A DNA stretch of 64,000 nt from Enterobacter genomosp. O (lineage in GTDB: Bacteria; Pseudomonadota; Gammaproteobacteria; Enterobacterales; Enterobacteriaceae). Positions 45,962 through 54,893 of this stretch are shown one piece after another. Every line of letters begins with the position of its first letter. Position 1 is the stretch's first letter. The translations under genes were made by a program, and so were the position numbers. The notes beneath the pieces are model-generated. The model worked only from the letters and a program-made list of their open reading frames with translations. It was not told the DNA's origin and searched no databases. The stretch covers positions 682,001 to 746,000 of the forward strand of contig NZ_LECZ01000026.1 in assembly GCF_001022965.1 (NCBI RefSeq), read 5' to 3'.

Positions 45962-46984
45962 ATGACGACTACCGTACAAAACTATCTCGATAAAGGCCTG
46001 CGAGGCCTCTGGTATCCGGTACTGGCGAGCTGGGAAGTGCAGTCTGCTCCTGTGGGCATTACCCGCCTGGGCGAGCAGATTGTGGTCTGGCGCAATAAAG
46101 ATGGCCAGGTACAGGCGCTGGAAGACCGCTGCCCGCACCGCGGCGCGCGCCTGTCGATGGGCTGGAACCTTGGCGACCGCATCGCCTGCTGGTATCACGG
46201 CGTGGAAGTGGCGGGCAACGGCGAGGTGAAAGATGTGCCCGCCGTGGACAAATGTCCGCTGGTCGGCCAGCAGTGCGTGCGCAGCTATAACGTGCAGGAA
46301 GTGCACGGCGCGATCTTCCTGTGGTTCGGCGTCACCGCTGACCAGCAGCCGGACGAGCTGGCCTTCCCGGATGAGCTCGCCGACGCGGAGAATTTCAGCA
46401 ACTTCCTTTGCACCGCCGCGTGGAAATGCAATTACCAGTACGCGCTGGAAAACGTGATGGACCCGATGCACGGCACCTATCTGCATTCGTCGTCGCACTC
46501 GATGGCGGAAGGGGATCGCAAGGCCGACATGGTGCTCCAGCCGACCAAAACCGGCTTCATTTTCGAGAAAAAAGGGCAGAGCGGCGTCAACTTCGACTGG
46601 GTCGAGCTGGGCAACAGCGGCACCTGCTGGATGCGCCTCTCCATTCCCTATAAGAAGCGCTTCGGACCGGGCGGCCACTTCTTTATCGTCGGCATGGTGG
46701 TCCCGGAAGATAACGACAACTGCCGCGTCTTCTTCTGGCGCATCCGCCGCGTGCAGGGCTGGCAGCGCGACATGTGGCGCTTCATGTACCGTAACCGCCT
46801 GGAAAAACTGCACTGGGAAGTGCTGGAGCAGGACCGCGTGGTGCTGGAAAGCCTGGCCCCAAACGCACGTGACCATGAATACCTGTACCAGCACGATGTC
46901 GGCCTCTCCCGCCTGCGCCGCATGATGCAAAAGGCGGCGAAAGAGCAGCTGGCGTTGCGCGAAGAACAGCAGGGAGCCGCCTGA
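45962..46984 (+). CDS. Rieske non-heme iron oxygenase, catalytic alpha subunit
   Basis: Predicted ring-hydroxylating mono- or dioxygenase. The 340-residue protein has the Rieske motif C57-x-H59 ... C76-x2-H79 (CPHRGA, CWYHGV) and the mononuclear iron motif with D167, H170 and H175 in ENVMDPMHGTYLH. D291 (LEQD) is the likely third iron ligand. No beta subunit is encoded nearby, so it is an alpha-only type as in phthalate, carbazole and ketosteroid oxygenases. Ferredoxin and FAD reductase in the same operon complete a three-component system. The product would be a dihydrodiol or catechol that the VOC enzyme then cleaves. The substrate is not identifiable. Confidence 0.9.
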   Translation: MTTTVQNYLDKGLRGLWYPVLASWEVQSAPVGITRLGEQIVVWRNKDGQVQALEDRCPHRGARLSMGWNLGDRIACWYHGVEVAGNGEVKDVPAVDKCPLVGQQCVRSYNVQEVHGAIFLWFGVTADQQPDELAFPDELADAENFSNFLCTAAWKCNYQYALENVMDPMHGTYLHSSSHSMAEGDRKADMVLQPTKTGFIFEKKGQSGVNFDWVELGNSGTCWMRLSIPYKKRFGPGGHFFIVGMVVPEDNDNCRVFFWRIRRVQGWQRDMWRFMYRNRLEKLHWEVLEQDRVVLESLAPNARDHEYLYQHDVGLSRLRRMMQKAAKEQLALREEQQGAA

Positions 46985-47733
46985 TGAACGGGCTGCTGAG
47001 CGGCAAGCGCATCGTGGTGACCGGCGCCGCGCGCGGGCTGGGCTATCACTTTGCCAAAGCCTGCGCGGAGCAGGGCGCCGCGGTAGTGATGTGCGACATC
47101 CTCGAAGGCGAGCTGGCTGAAAGCGCGCACGGGCTGGGCGAGCAGGGTTACGCGATCGAATCGCACGTCATCGATCTGGCCGATCCGCATTCCATAGAGC
47201 GGGTGTTCAGCGCCATTGGCGAGCGGGGGCAGATTGACGGCCTGGTGAACAACGCGGCGATGGCGACCGGCGTGGGAGGCAAAAACATGCTCGATTACGA
47301 TCCGGATCTCTGGGATCGGGTGATGAGTGTGAACGTCAAAGGCACCTGGCTGGTGACGCGCGCCGCCGTGCCGCTGCTGCGCGAAGGAGCCGGGATTGTA
47401 AACGTGGCGTCCGACACCGCGCTGTGGGGCGCGCCGCGCCTGATGGCCTACGTCGCCAGCAAGGGCGCGGTGATTGCCATGACCCGCTCAATGGCGCGCG
47501 AGCTGGGTGAAAAACGCATTCGAATCAACGCCATCGCTCCGGGATTAACCCGCGTTGAGGCAACCGAATATGTGCCGGCCGAGCGGCATCAGCTTTACGA
47601 AAACGGTCGCGCATTAACGGGGGCGCAGCAGCCGGAAGATGTCACCGGCAGCGTGGTCTGGCTGTTAAGCGACCTGTCGCGGTTCATCACCGGGCAGCTG
47701 ATCCCGGTCAACGGCGGTTTTGTCTTTAACTAA
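46984..47733 (+). CDS. SDR-family dehydrogenase 1 (candidate dihydrodiol dehydrogenase)
   Basis: NAD(P)-dependent short-chain dehydrogenase, 249 residues. It has the coenzyme motif TGAARGLG at 13-20, NNAA near 89, and the intact catalytic Y156-x3-K160 (YVASK). It follows APGLT in the typical place. The start overlaps the oxygenase stop (TGATG). In comparable clusters the SDR beside the oxygenase oxidises a cis-dihydrodiol to a catechol; that role is inferred here from position. Confidence 0.82.
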   Translation: MNGLLSGKRIVVTGAARGLGYHFAKACAEQGAAVVMCDILEGELAESAHGLGEQGYAIESHVIDLADPHSIERVFSAIGERGQIDGLVNNAAMATGVGGKNMLDYDPDLWDRVMSVNVKGTWLVTRAAVPLLREGAGIVNVASDTALWGAPRLMAYVASKGAVIAMTRSMARELGEKRIRINAIAPGLTRVEATEYVPAERHQLYENGRALTGAQQPEDVTGSVVWLLSDLSRFITGQLIPVNGGFVFN

Positions 47734-47742
47734 GGTAGGGCG

Positions 47743-48534
47743 ATGATGGCAAACGATCGGGAAGTGAAGTATCTGGTGCCGGGGCTGGAGCGCGGTTTAC
47801 AGCTGCTGTTGGCCTTCGGCGAGCAGCATCGCGAACTGACCTTTGCCGAGCTGCACCGGCTGGTGGATATGCCGAAGGCGACCGCCTACCGCGTGGTACA
47901 GACGCTGGAGTTTATGGGCTTTCTGGAGCGCAACGCGCGCACCAATACCTTCTCGCTGGGCATGAACGTGCTGCGCCTCGGCTTTGAGTACATCGCCTCG
48001 CTGGACGTGGCCCAGGTTGGCCAGCCGGTGATCGAGCAGCTGCGCGACGTAAGCCAGTGCAGCAGCCACCTGGCGATCCGCGACGGGCGCGACATTATCT
48101 ACATCGCCCGCGTCAGCGCCGCCGGGTCGCGTATCAATCAGGTCAGCATTGGCACCCGTCTTCCGGTGCACTGCACCTCGCTTGGCCGTATGCTGCTGAC
48201 CGATATTTCCCGCGCCGATTTTGAACAGCTGTTCCCGCACGAGCGCCTGCCGGGCAACACGCCGGGGCAGCTTCACGACCGCGAAGCCCTGTGGCAGATG
48301 GTGCAGCAGGACAAAGCCCGCGGGTACGTGATCGGCGAATCCTTCTTCCGCCACGGCATCTCCTCCATTGTTTACCCGGTGTATGACCGAAGCCATCGCG
48401 TGGCGGCGGTGGTCAGCATTCTGGTGCCGTCGGAAGAGATCCCGCAGGCCGACCGCGAGCGCCTGCAAAACGAGGTTCGCCTCGCGGCGGATAAAATTTC
48501 TGGCTTCTTAGGGTACCTGTCACAGGCCAGTTAA
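47743..48534 (+). CDS. IclR-family transcriptional regulator of the catabolic operon
   Basis: Predicted ligand-responsive regulator. The 263-residue protein has an N-terminal winged helix-turn-helix (FAELHRLVDMPKATAYRVVQ, residues about 34-53) and a C-terminal GAF-like effector domain with the IclR signature LPVHCTSLGRMLL. Family members bind aromatic or other small acids. It is encoded inside the operon it probably controls. The three GTTTCA/TGAAAC palindromes near 45 kb are candidate targets. An auto-regulatory loop follows if correct. Confidence 0.88.
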   Translation: MMANDREVKYLVPGLERGLQLLLAFGEQHRELTFAELHRLVDMPKATAYRVVQTLEFMGFLERNARTNTFSLGMNVLRLGFEYIASLDVAQVGQPVIEQLRDVSQCSSHLAIRDGRDIIYIARVSAAGSRINQVSIGTRLPVHCTSLGRMLLTDISRADFEQLFPHERLPGNTPGQLHDREALWQMVQQDKARGYVIGESFFRHGISSIVYPVYDRSHRVAAVVSILVPSEEIPQADRERLQNEVRLAADKISGFLGYLSQAS

Positions 48535-48612
48535 ATCAGTGAATTAACGTCAGGCGCTTGACTGCGTCGGGCATGTTTTACGCCCAATTTGGGCCAGATG
48601 AGGCAACGAACG

Positions 48613-49539
48613 ATGAGTGTAACCGGAATTGAAAAGCTGGAATTTGGCGTGGAAGACCTGACGCACTGCGCCAAATTTATGCGTGATTTTGGCCTGACGG
48701 GCGATGCCAGCGGCCAGCGTTTTACCACCCTGAGCGGCGCGCGCGTGGAGCTTAACCCGATCGACAGCCCCGACCTGCCGCCGGCGTTTGAAGCGGGCAA
48801 CACCCTGCGCCGCATGACCTGGGCGGTGGCTACCCGGGAAGACCTGGAGGCGCTGCGCCCGAAGCTTGCGCAGCAGCCCGGCTTTCGCGAAGTGGGTGAC
48901 GCGCTGGAGTGCCTCGACCCGAACGGCATGACGCTGCGCGTGCAGGTCAGCCAGCAGACCGACGTGGAGCTGAACGTTGAACCGATCAACCAGTGGGGCG
49001 ACGTTCGCCGGATCGACACGCCCAGTCCGGTTTACGATCGCGCCCAGCCCATCAACGTGGGGCACGTGGTGTTCTTCGTGGAGGAGCTGGCGGCGGTGGA
49101 AAAATTCTACCGCGAGGTGCTCGGCTTCCAGGTCTCGGACCGCTACATCAACCGCGCCGTGTTCCTGCGCTGCGGCACGCGCGGCGGCCATCACAACCTG
49201 TTCCTGCTGCAGCTGCCGAACCGCAAGCGGGGTCTGAATCACGTGGCCTTCACCGTGCGCGACATCCACGAGGTGATCGGCGGCGGTATCGCGATGAATA
49301 AAAATGAATGGAGCACCTTTATCGGGCCGGGCCGCCATCCGGTGTCGTCGGCATACTTCTGGTACGTCAACAGCCCGACCGGCGGCGCGTTTGAGTATTA
49401 CACCAACGACGACTATTTGACTGAAAGCTGGCAGCCGCGCGAGCTGGAGCACTCGCTGGTTTCCTTTACCGAATGGGCGGTGGAAGGCGGTATCGACCAC
49501 GATACGCGCCGCCAGCAGAAAAAGCCGGAGGCGGTATGA
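48613..49539 (+). CDS. Two-domain VOC extradiol dioxygenase (type I)
   Basis: Predicted iron(II) ring-cleaving dioxygenase that would open a catechol meta to its hydroxyls. The 308-residue protein has two vicinal-oxygen-chelate domains. The C-terminal domain keeps the metal triad H151 (VGHVVFF), H210 (LNHVAFT) and E261 (FEYYTN). The N-terminal domain lacks it, as usual. I start it at ATG 48613 with GAGG 9 bases upstream; in-frame options at 48589 and 48598 have poorer sites. A 78-base gap upstream may hold an internal promoter. The stop overlaps the reductase start (ATGA). Confidence 0.85.
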   Translation: MSVTGIEKLEFGVEDLTHCAKFMRDFGLTGDASGQRFTTLSGARVELNPIDSPDLPPAFEAGNTLRRMTWAVATREDLEALRPKLAQQPGFREVGDALECLDPNGMTLRVQVSQQTDVELNVEPINQWGDVRRIDTPSPVYDRAQPINVGHVVFFVEELAAVEKFYREVLGFQVSDRYINRAVFLRCGTRGGHHNLFLLQLPNRKRGLNHVAFTVRDIHEVIGGGIAMNKNEWSTFIGPGRHPVSSAYFWYVNSPTGGAFEYYTNDDYLTESWQPRELEHSLVSFTEWAVEGGIDHDTRRQQKKPEAV

Positions 49540-50723
49540 CGTCGCGCATTGTCATTATCGGCGGCGGCCAGGCGGGCGGCTGGGCTGCGAAAACCCTGCG
49601 CGACGAGGGCTTCGACGGCGAGATTTGCGTGGTGGCGGAAGAGGAATGGGATTTCTACGAGCGCCCGCCGCTGTCAAAAGCGTCTTTGCTGGAGCCGGAC
49701 GCGGCGCTCCCAAGGCTGTTTACCGACGAGGCGCAGCAGGCGCTGAACCTGAGCTGGTACCGCCCGCTGCGCGCAGAGCAGATCGACCGCGAGGCGAAAA
49801 CCGTGCGTTTGAGCAACGGCGAACGTCTTAGTTACAACATTCTTTTAATTGCCACCGGAGGGCGGGCGCGCGTGCCGGGTGAGGTGTGGGCGGCGCATCC
49901 GCAGGTCTATACCCTGCGCCACTGGCAGGACGCGCAGCGCCTGAAAGGTCGGCTGGCGGAAAGCCAAACCCTGGCGATTGTCGGCGGCGGCTGGATCGGC
50001 CTGGAAATTGCCGCGTCCGCACGCAAAAGCGGCGTGGCGGTCACCCTGTTCGAGCAGCAGCCCGCGCTCTGCATGCGCTCGGTGAGCGGCGAGGTGTCGC
50101 AGCGCTTAGAGGCTATCCATCGCGAGCAAGGCGTGGATATCCGTACCGGCTGCGGCGCGCTGGAGCTGGAGGACGATAACGGCCTGCCGGTTATCCACTG
50201 CGACGGCCAGCGTGAAACCTTTGATGCGGTGGTGGTGGGGATCGGCGTCGATCTCAATCTGGAGCTGGCCCGCGACGCGGGGCTGAAAACCGGGCGCGGG
50301 ATCGTCGTGGATGCCCAGGGGCGAACGTCGGATCCGTACATTTTTGCCGCCGGCGATGTGGCGCAGCATCATCACTACGGCCTGTGCATTCAGTCCTGGG
50401 CCTTCGCCCAGAACCAGGCGGTGGCGACGGCGAAAGCGATGCTCAACCCCGATGCGCCGGGCTACGACGACGCGCCGTGGCTGTGGTCGGATCAATATCA
50501 GCACAATATCCAGATCCTCGGCATTCCGCAGCCGGGCAGCAGAACGGTCGTGCGTGAAGAGGCGCTGTACTTCTCGCTGGACGACAACGGGCGGCTGACG
50601 CAGCTGGTGGCGTTCAACGACGCGCGCACTGTCAAGCTGGCGAAGCGCTGGATGGCAGCGGGGCGGGATTTATCGGATGTACCGCTCGCCGACCCGGCTT
50701 TTTCACTGATGTCATTGCGATAG
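49536..50723 (+). CDS. FAD-dependent ferredoxin reductase of the oxygenase system
   Basis: Transfers electrons from NAD(P)H to the Rieske ferredoxin. The 395-residue protein has the FAD fold GGGQAG at about 9-14, the family motif YERPPLSK near 42-49, the NAD-binding GGGWIG at 150-155 and FAAGDVAQH near 270-278. This is the BphA4/HcaD/rubredoxin-reductase family. ATG 49536 overlaps the VOC stop. Together with the genes at 45323 and 45962 it forms a complete three-component oxygenase. Confidence 0.9.
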   Translation: MTSRIVIIGGGQAGGWAAKTLRDEGFDGEICVVAEEEWDFYERPPLSKASLLEPDAALPRLFTDEAQQALNLSWYRPLRAEQIDREAKTVRLSNGERLSYNILLIATGGRARVPGEVWAAHPQVYTLRHWQDAQRLKGRLAESQTLAIVGGGWIGLEIAASARKSGVAVTLFEQQPALCMRSVSGEVSQRLEAIHREQGVDIRTGCGALELEDDNGLPVIHCDGQRETFDAVVVGIGVDLNLELARDAGLKTGRGIVVDAQGRTSDPYIFAAGDVAQHHHYGLCIQSWAFAQNQAVATAKAMLNPDAPGYDDAPWLWSDQYQHNIQILGIPQPGSRTVVREEALYFSLDDNGRLTQLVAFNDARTVKLAKRWMAAGRDLSDVPLADPAFSLMSLR

Positions 50724-50748
50724 CTAACCCGCACCCGTAGGGGGAGAC

Positions 50749-52005
50749 ATGACCACATTAGAGACCAACACCGCGCCCGCTGAGGCAAGCGGTGAGGGAA
50801 CCCGCACGCCCGAAAAAGCGGTGCGCTGGGCCATCCCGCTGTCGCTGCTGGCCTGCGTGCTGCTGGCCTTTTTCGACAAAATCAGCATTGCGGCGCTGTT
50901 TTCCGACGGCCATTTCCAGCAGGCGATGGGCATCGATTTCGACACCACGCGCCTCGGCATTCTGATGAGCGCCTTCCTGCTGAGCTACGGCTTTTCGTCG
51001 GTCTTCCTCAGCGGGCTGGGGGACAAAATTGCGCCGCTGCGCCTGCTCACCGGGATGATGGTGGTGTGGTGCGCGCTGATGGTGGCGATGGGCTTTACCC
51101 ATAACTACACGCTGATGATCGTTCTGCGCATCCTGCTGGGCGTGGCGGAAGGGCCGCTGTTCCCGCTGGCCTTCGCCATCGTGCGCCACAACTTCCCGCA
51201 GCATCTGCAGGCGCGGGCCACCATGCTGTGGCTGCTGGGCACACCGGTGGGCGCGGCGATTGGCTTCCCGCTCTCCCTCTGGCTGCTGAACACCTTCGGC
51301 TGGCAGAGCACCTTCTTTGTGATGGCGATGCTGACCGTGCCGGTGCTTATCTTCGTGCGCGTCGGCCTGCGCGGGATCCGCCTGGAAGCGAAACCCGGTA
51401 CCTCGCAGGCGTCCCAGGACGAGCGGCGCGCGGCGCGGCGCGAGCTGTTCGTCAGCCCGCACTTCTGGATCATCTGCATCTTTAACATCGCCTTTCTGAC
51501 CTACCTGTGGGGCATCAACGGCTGGCTGCCGGGCTACCTGATTAAGGGCAAAGGCATTCACCTGGAGCACGCGGGCTGGCTGTCGTCGATGCCGTTCATC
51601 GCCATGCTGGCGGGGGAAGTGATTGGCGCGTGGCTCTCTGACCGGGTCGATAAGCGCGCGGCGGCCTGCTTTATCTCGATGGCGGGCGCAGCGGTAGGCC
51701 TGGCGGCGGTGATGCACCTCGACACCCCGCTGGCCGTCATCGCGGCGATGAGCTTCAGCACCTTTATGTGGGGCACCGGCGCACCCAACATTTTCGCCCT
51801 GCTGGCAAAGGCCACCCATCCGCGGGTGAGCGCCACGGCAGGCGGCATTTTCAACGGGCTGGGAAACTTTGCGGGCGCGCTGTCGCCGGCGGTGATGGGC
51901 GCGCTTATCGCCTTCACCCACAGCATGGATTCCGGGCTGATTTTTCTGGCGGTGATGGCGGCGGTGGGCTGCGTCCTGTTACTGCCGCTGCTGAGACGTT
52001 ACTGA
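50749..52005 (+). CDS. MFS transporter (ACS type) within the catabolic operon
   Basis: Predicted organic-acid/H+ symporter, 418 residues, 12 membrane segments after a polar 30-residue N-terminus. Family-typical stretches are ADFFDKISIAALF-like (here AFFDKISIAALF) in the first helix and RILLGVAEGPLFPLAFAIV. It is clearly related in style to the divergent MFS gene at 43697 but not a near-identical copy. GGGGGAG precedes ATG 50749. Two carriers in one locus may serve substrate and intermediate, or import and export. Confidence 0.82.
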   Translation: MTTLETNTAPAEASGEGTRTPEKAVRWAIPLSLLACVLLAFFDKISIAALFSDGHFQQAMGIDFDTTRLGILMSAFLLSYGFSSVFLSGLGDKIAPLRLLTGMMVVWCALMVAMGFTHNYTLMIVLRILLGVAEGPLFPLAFAIVRHNFPQHLQARATMLWLLGTPVGAAIGFPLSLWLLNTFGWQSTFFVMAMLTVPVLIFVRVGLRGIRLEAKPGTSQASQDERRAARRELFVSPHFWIICIFNIAFLTYLWGINGWLPGYLIKGKGIHLEHAGWLSSMPFIAMLAGEVIGAWLSDRVDKRAAACFISMAGAAVGLAAVMHLDTPLAVIAAMSFSTFMWGTGAPNIFALLAKATHPRVSATAGGIFNGLGNFAGALSPAVMGALIAFTHSMDSGLIFLAVMAAVGCVLLLPLLRRY

Positions 52006-52015
52006 GGAGAGTGTC

Positions 52016-52546
52016 ATGACTGATTCAACCGTAACCAACACAAAAGGCATCAAACCTGACCACCTGACGATGGAAGAGTGGGTCGAGTCGCGCATTGCGC
52101 GCTTCGAAGGCCGCAAGTACGACTGGAACGCGCTGAAGTTCCAGGCCGATTTTGACCCGAAATACCGCCGCGCGCAGATGCGCTATATCGGCACCGGCGC
52201 AACGGGCGTCGCGAACGACACCAACACCGTGCAGGCGGACCATTTTACCTTCTCCACCATGGTACTGCCGTCGAAGTGCGAAGGGCCGCTGCACCTGCAC
52301 GACGACGTGGAAGAGGTGTTCTTCATGCTTAAAGGGCAGATCACGCTGATGATCCAGGACGGCGAGAACTACACCGAAACCGTGCTGCGCGAGCGTGACC
52401 TGATCTCCGTTCCGCCGGGCATCTATCGCGGGCTGTTTAACCACGGGGAAGAAGAGGCGCTGATGTGCGTCATGCTGGGGACCAACAAGCCAGAAATCCC
52501 GACCTATCCATCCGACCATCCGCTTTCGAAAGTGAAGCGGAACTAA
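52016..52546 (+). CDS. Cupin-domain protein
   Basis: A 176-residue single cupin. Metal-binding motif 1 reads GPLHLHDDVEEVFFMLKG (near residues 90-107) with two histidines and a glutamate. Motif 2, PPGIYRGLFNHG, keeps a histidine near 142. It may be a dioxygenase, isomerase or a binding protein; cupins of this size are often encoded beside aromatic pathways. It starts 10 bases after the MFS gene with GAGGAGAG upstream. Confidence 0.75.
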   Translation: MTDSTVTNTKGIKPDHLTMEEWVESRIARFEGRKYDWNALKFQADFDPKYRRAQMRYIGTGATGVANDTNTVQADHFTFSTMVLPSKCEGPLHLHDDVEEVFFMLKGQITLMIQDGENYTETVLRERDLISVPPGIYRGLFNHGEEEALMCVMLGTNKPEIPTYPSDHPLSKVKRN

Positions 52547-52555
52547 GGGGGCATG

Positions 52556-53326
52556 ATGACGGGTTTTCGTGAACAGGGAAGCGGCATTCCGCTGATGCTG
52601 CTGCACGGCATCAGTTCCGGCGCGGCCTCCTGGCACAAGCAGATGGCGCTGGCAGGTTTCCGCGTGCTGGCGTGGGACATGCCCGGTTATGGCGAAAGCC
52701 CGATGCTGGCGGTGGAGCGCGCGAACGCCAGGGATTACGCCGACGCGCTGGCGGCGATGCTTGACCGCGCTGGCGTCTGGCAGGCGGTACTGGTCGGCCA
52801 TTCGCTCGGCGCACTGGTTGCCAGCGCCTTTGCGGCGAAATTCCCGGAGCGCGTGCTGCATCTGGTGCTGGCGGACGCCGCCCAGGGCTACGGCAATGCC
52901 GCGCCGGAGCAGCGCGAGCAGGTCTGGCGCAGCCGCGAGCAGCAGATAGCGCTCGGCGGCGACATCCTCGCTCAGACCCGCGCCGCGAAGCTGCTGCGCC
53001 CCGGCGCGCGCGCGGAGGATATCGCTGTCGTCGCGGCGGGCATGCGCGGGCTGCGCCCGGAAGGCTACCTCGCTGCCGCGTGGATGCTGGCGCATGACGA
53101 CATTCACGGCTGGCTTAAGCGCTACGCCGGTAATTTTGAAGTCTGGTGCGGCGAGCAGGATGCCATCACCCAGCCCGAACTGGTGCACGGGCTGGCGCTG
53201 CGCTACGGCATGCCGTTTACCGTGATTCCCCAGGCCGGGCACGCCAGCTATCTCGATAACGACGCGTTTTTTAACCAACAGCTTTTACGCATTAACGAAG
53301 AGGTGCGCGATGAATGCACAAATTGA
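52556..53326 (+). CDS. Alpha/beta hydrolase (candidate meta-cleavage product hydrolase)
   Basis: A 256-residue hydrolase. The catalytic triad is visible: S83 in GHSLG, D202 in GEQDAI and H229 in AGHASYL. An oxyanion loop LLHGISSG lies near residue 18. The family includes BphD/MhpC-type C-C hydrolases that act after extradiol cleavage, as well as esterases. An earlier in-frame ATG at 52553 is too near the AAGGGG site. The end overlaps the next SDR gene by 17 bp. Confidence 0.82.
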   Translation: MTGFREQGSGIPLMLLHGISSGAASWHKQMALAGFRVLAWDMPGYGESPMLAVERANARDYADALAAMLDRAGVWQAVLVGHSLGALVASAFAAKFPERVLHLVLADAAQGYGNAAPEQREQVWRSREQQIALGGDILAQTRAAKLLRPGARAEDIAVVAAGMRGLRPEGYLAAAWMLAHDDIHGWLKRYAGNFEVWCGEQDAITQPELVHGLALRYGMPFTVIPQAGHASYLDNDAFFNQQLLRINEEVRDECTN

Positions 53327-54104
53327 CGGGCGCGTAGCGGTCGTTACCGGCGGTTCTTCTGGCATTGGCTTTGAAACGCTGCGCCTGCTGCTGGGCGAGG
53401 GGGCAAAAGTGGCCTTCTGCGGCCGCGACCCTGACCGGCTCGCCAGCGCCCACGCGGCGCTGCACAACGAATACCCCGACGGGGAGGTTTTCTCTTACCG
53501 CTGCGACGTGCTGAAGGCCGACGAGGTTCAGGCCTTTGCGGACGCCGTTCAGGCGCGCTTCGGCGCGGCGGACATGCTGATCAACAACGCCGGGCAGGGC
53601 TACGTGGCGCACTTCCAGGATACCCCGCGCGAGGCGTGGCTCCACGAAGCCGAGCTCAAGCTGTTTGGGGTGATCAACCCGGTACAGGCGTTTCAGCCTC
53701 TGCTGGAGCAGTCCGACATCGCCTCCATCACCTGCGTGAACTCCCTGCTGGCGCTGCAGCCCGAGGAGCACATGATTGCCACCTCTGCCGCGCGCGCCGC
53801 GCTGCTGAACATGACGCTCACGCTTTCGAAAGAGCTGGTGGGCAAAGGCATCCGCGTGAACTCCATTTTGCTCGGCATGGTGGAATCCGGGCAGTGGCAG
53901 CGCCGCTTTGAGAACCGGACGGATAAAAGCCAGAGCTGGCCGGAGTGGACGGCGGAGATCGCGCGCAAACGAGGCATCCCGATGGCCCGCCTCGGCAAGC
54001 CGCAGGAGCCCGCGCAGGCGCTGCTGTTCCTCGCCTCGCCGCTGGCTTCGTTTACAACCGGTGCCGCGCTGGACGTTTCCGGCGGCTTCTGCCGCCATCT
54101 GTAA
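53310..54104 (+). CDS. SDR-family protein 2, catalytic Tyr-Lys replaced
   Basis: A 264-residue short-chain dehydrogenase-fold protein with an intact coenzyme motif TGGSSGIG at 13-20 and NNAG near 93. The active-site YxxxK is replaced by T158-S-A-A-R162 (IATSAARAALLN), aligned by the downstream ELVGKGIRVNSI. It may use another mechanism, act on a partner, or have lost activity. The long C-terminal region (RKRGIPMARLGKPQE) is normal for the family. It overlaps the hydrolase gene by 17 bp and precedes the aspartate-dehydrogenase-like gene by 9 bases. Confidence 0.8.
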   Translation: MNAQIDGRVAVVTGGSSGIGFETLRLLLGEGAKVAFCGRDPDRLASAHAALHNEYPDGEVFSYRCDVLKADEVQAFADAVQARFGAADMLINNAGQGYVAHFQDTPREAWLHEAELKLFGVINPVQAFQPLLEQSDIASITCVNSLLALQPEEHMIATSAARAALLNMTLTLSKELVGKGIRVNSILLGMVESGQWQRRFENRTDKSQSWPEWTAEIARKRGIPMARLGKPQEPAQALLFLASPLASFTTGAALDVSGGFCRHL

Positions 54105-54113
54105 GGACGCATC

Positions 54114-54884
54114 ATGAAAAAAATCATGTTAATCGGTTTTGGCGCCATGGCGCAGGCGGTGATTGAGCGTCTGCCTGCCGGCGTGGCAATCGGCTGGATT
54201 GTGGCGCGTGAAGCTCACCACGCCGCCATTCATGCACAGTTTGGCGATGCGGTGGTGGCGCTGGCCTCTCCGATGGATTGCGCGCAAACGCCGGACCTGG
54301 TGCTGGAGTGCGCCAGCCAGCAGGCGGTGGCGCAGTACGGCGAAGGCATTCTGCGTCGCGGCTGGCATCTGGCGATTATCTCCACCGGCGCGCTGGCGGA
54401 TAGCGCGCTGGAGCAGCGTCTGCTCGCGGCGGGCGGCAGGCTGACGCTGCTCTCGGGTGCGGTTGCCGGCATTGACGGGCTGGCGGCGGCGAAAGAGGGC
54501 GGGCTTGAGCGCGTGACCTACCGGTCGCGCAAAAGCCCGGCCAGCTGGCGCGGCAGCTACGCCGAACAGCTTATCGATCTCAGTTCGGTATCAGAGGCGA
54601 AGGTTTTCTTTGAGGGCAGCGCCCGCGAGGCGGCGCGTCTGTTTCCGGCCAACGCCAACGTGGCGGCAACCGTGGCGCTCGGCGGTGTGGGAATGGACAA
54701 CACGCGCGTGCAGCTGATGGTCGACCCGGCCACGACACGCAACACCCACACGCTGCACGTTGAAGGAATGTTTGGCGAGTTCCACCTGGAGCTGAGCGGG
54801 CTGCCTCTGGCCAGCAACCCGAAAACCTCCACCCTGGCGGCACTGAGCGCGGTCCGCGCCTGCCGCGAGCTGGCCCTGAGCTGA
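54114..54884 (+). CDS. L-aspartate dehydrogenase-like protein (NadX family)
   Basis: A 256-residue NAD(P)-binding protein of the aspartate dehydrogenase family. The dinucleotide motif is GFGAMA at 8-13, and the family hallmark FPANANVAATVALGG is at about 177-191; SGAVAGIDGLAAA lies between. Known members reduce iminoaspartate/oxaloacetate plus ammonia to aspartate, or feed NAD synthesis. Its presence inside an aromatic-type pathway suggests an amino or imine intermediate or an oxaloacetate product, which is inference. It lies 9 bases after SDR 2 and 9 before the aldehyde dehydrogenase start. Confidence 0.82.
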   Translation: MKKIMLIGFGAMAQAVIERLPAGVAIGWIVAREAHHAAIHAQFGDAVVALASPMDCAQTPDLVLECASQQAVAQYGEGILRRGWHLAIISTGALADSALEQRLLAAGGRLTLLSGAVAGIDGLAAAKEGGLERVTYRSRKSPASWRGSYAEQLIDLSSVSEAKVFFEGSAREAARLFPANANVAATVALGGVGMDNTRVQLMVDPATTRNTHTLHVEGMFGEFHLELSGLPLASNPKTSTLAALSAVRACRELALS

Positions 54885-54893
54885 GGAGTGACG

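Noticed and set aside
48535..48612. Internal promoter before the VOC dioxygenase gene
   Set aside because: TTGACT is present but no convincing -10 at the right spacing; only the 78-base gap suggests it.
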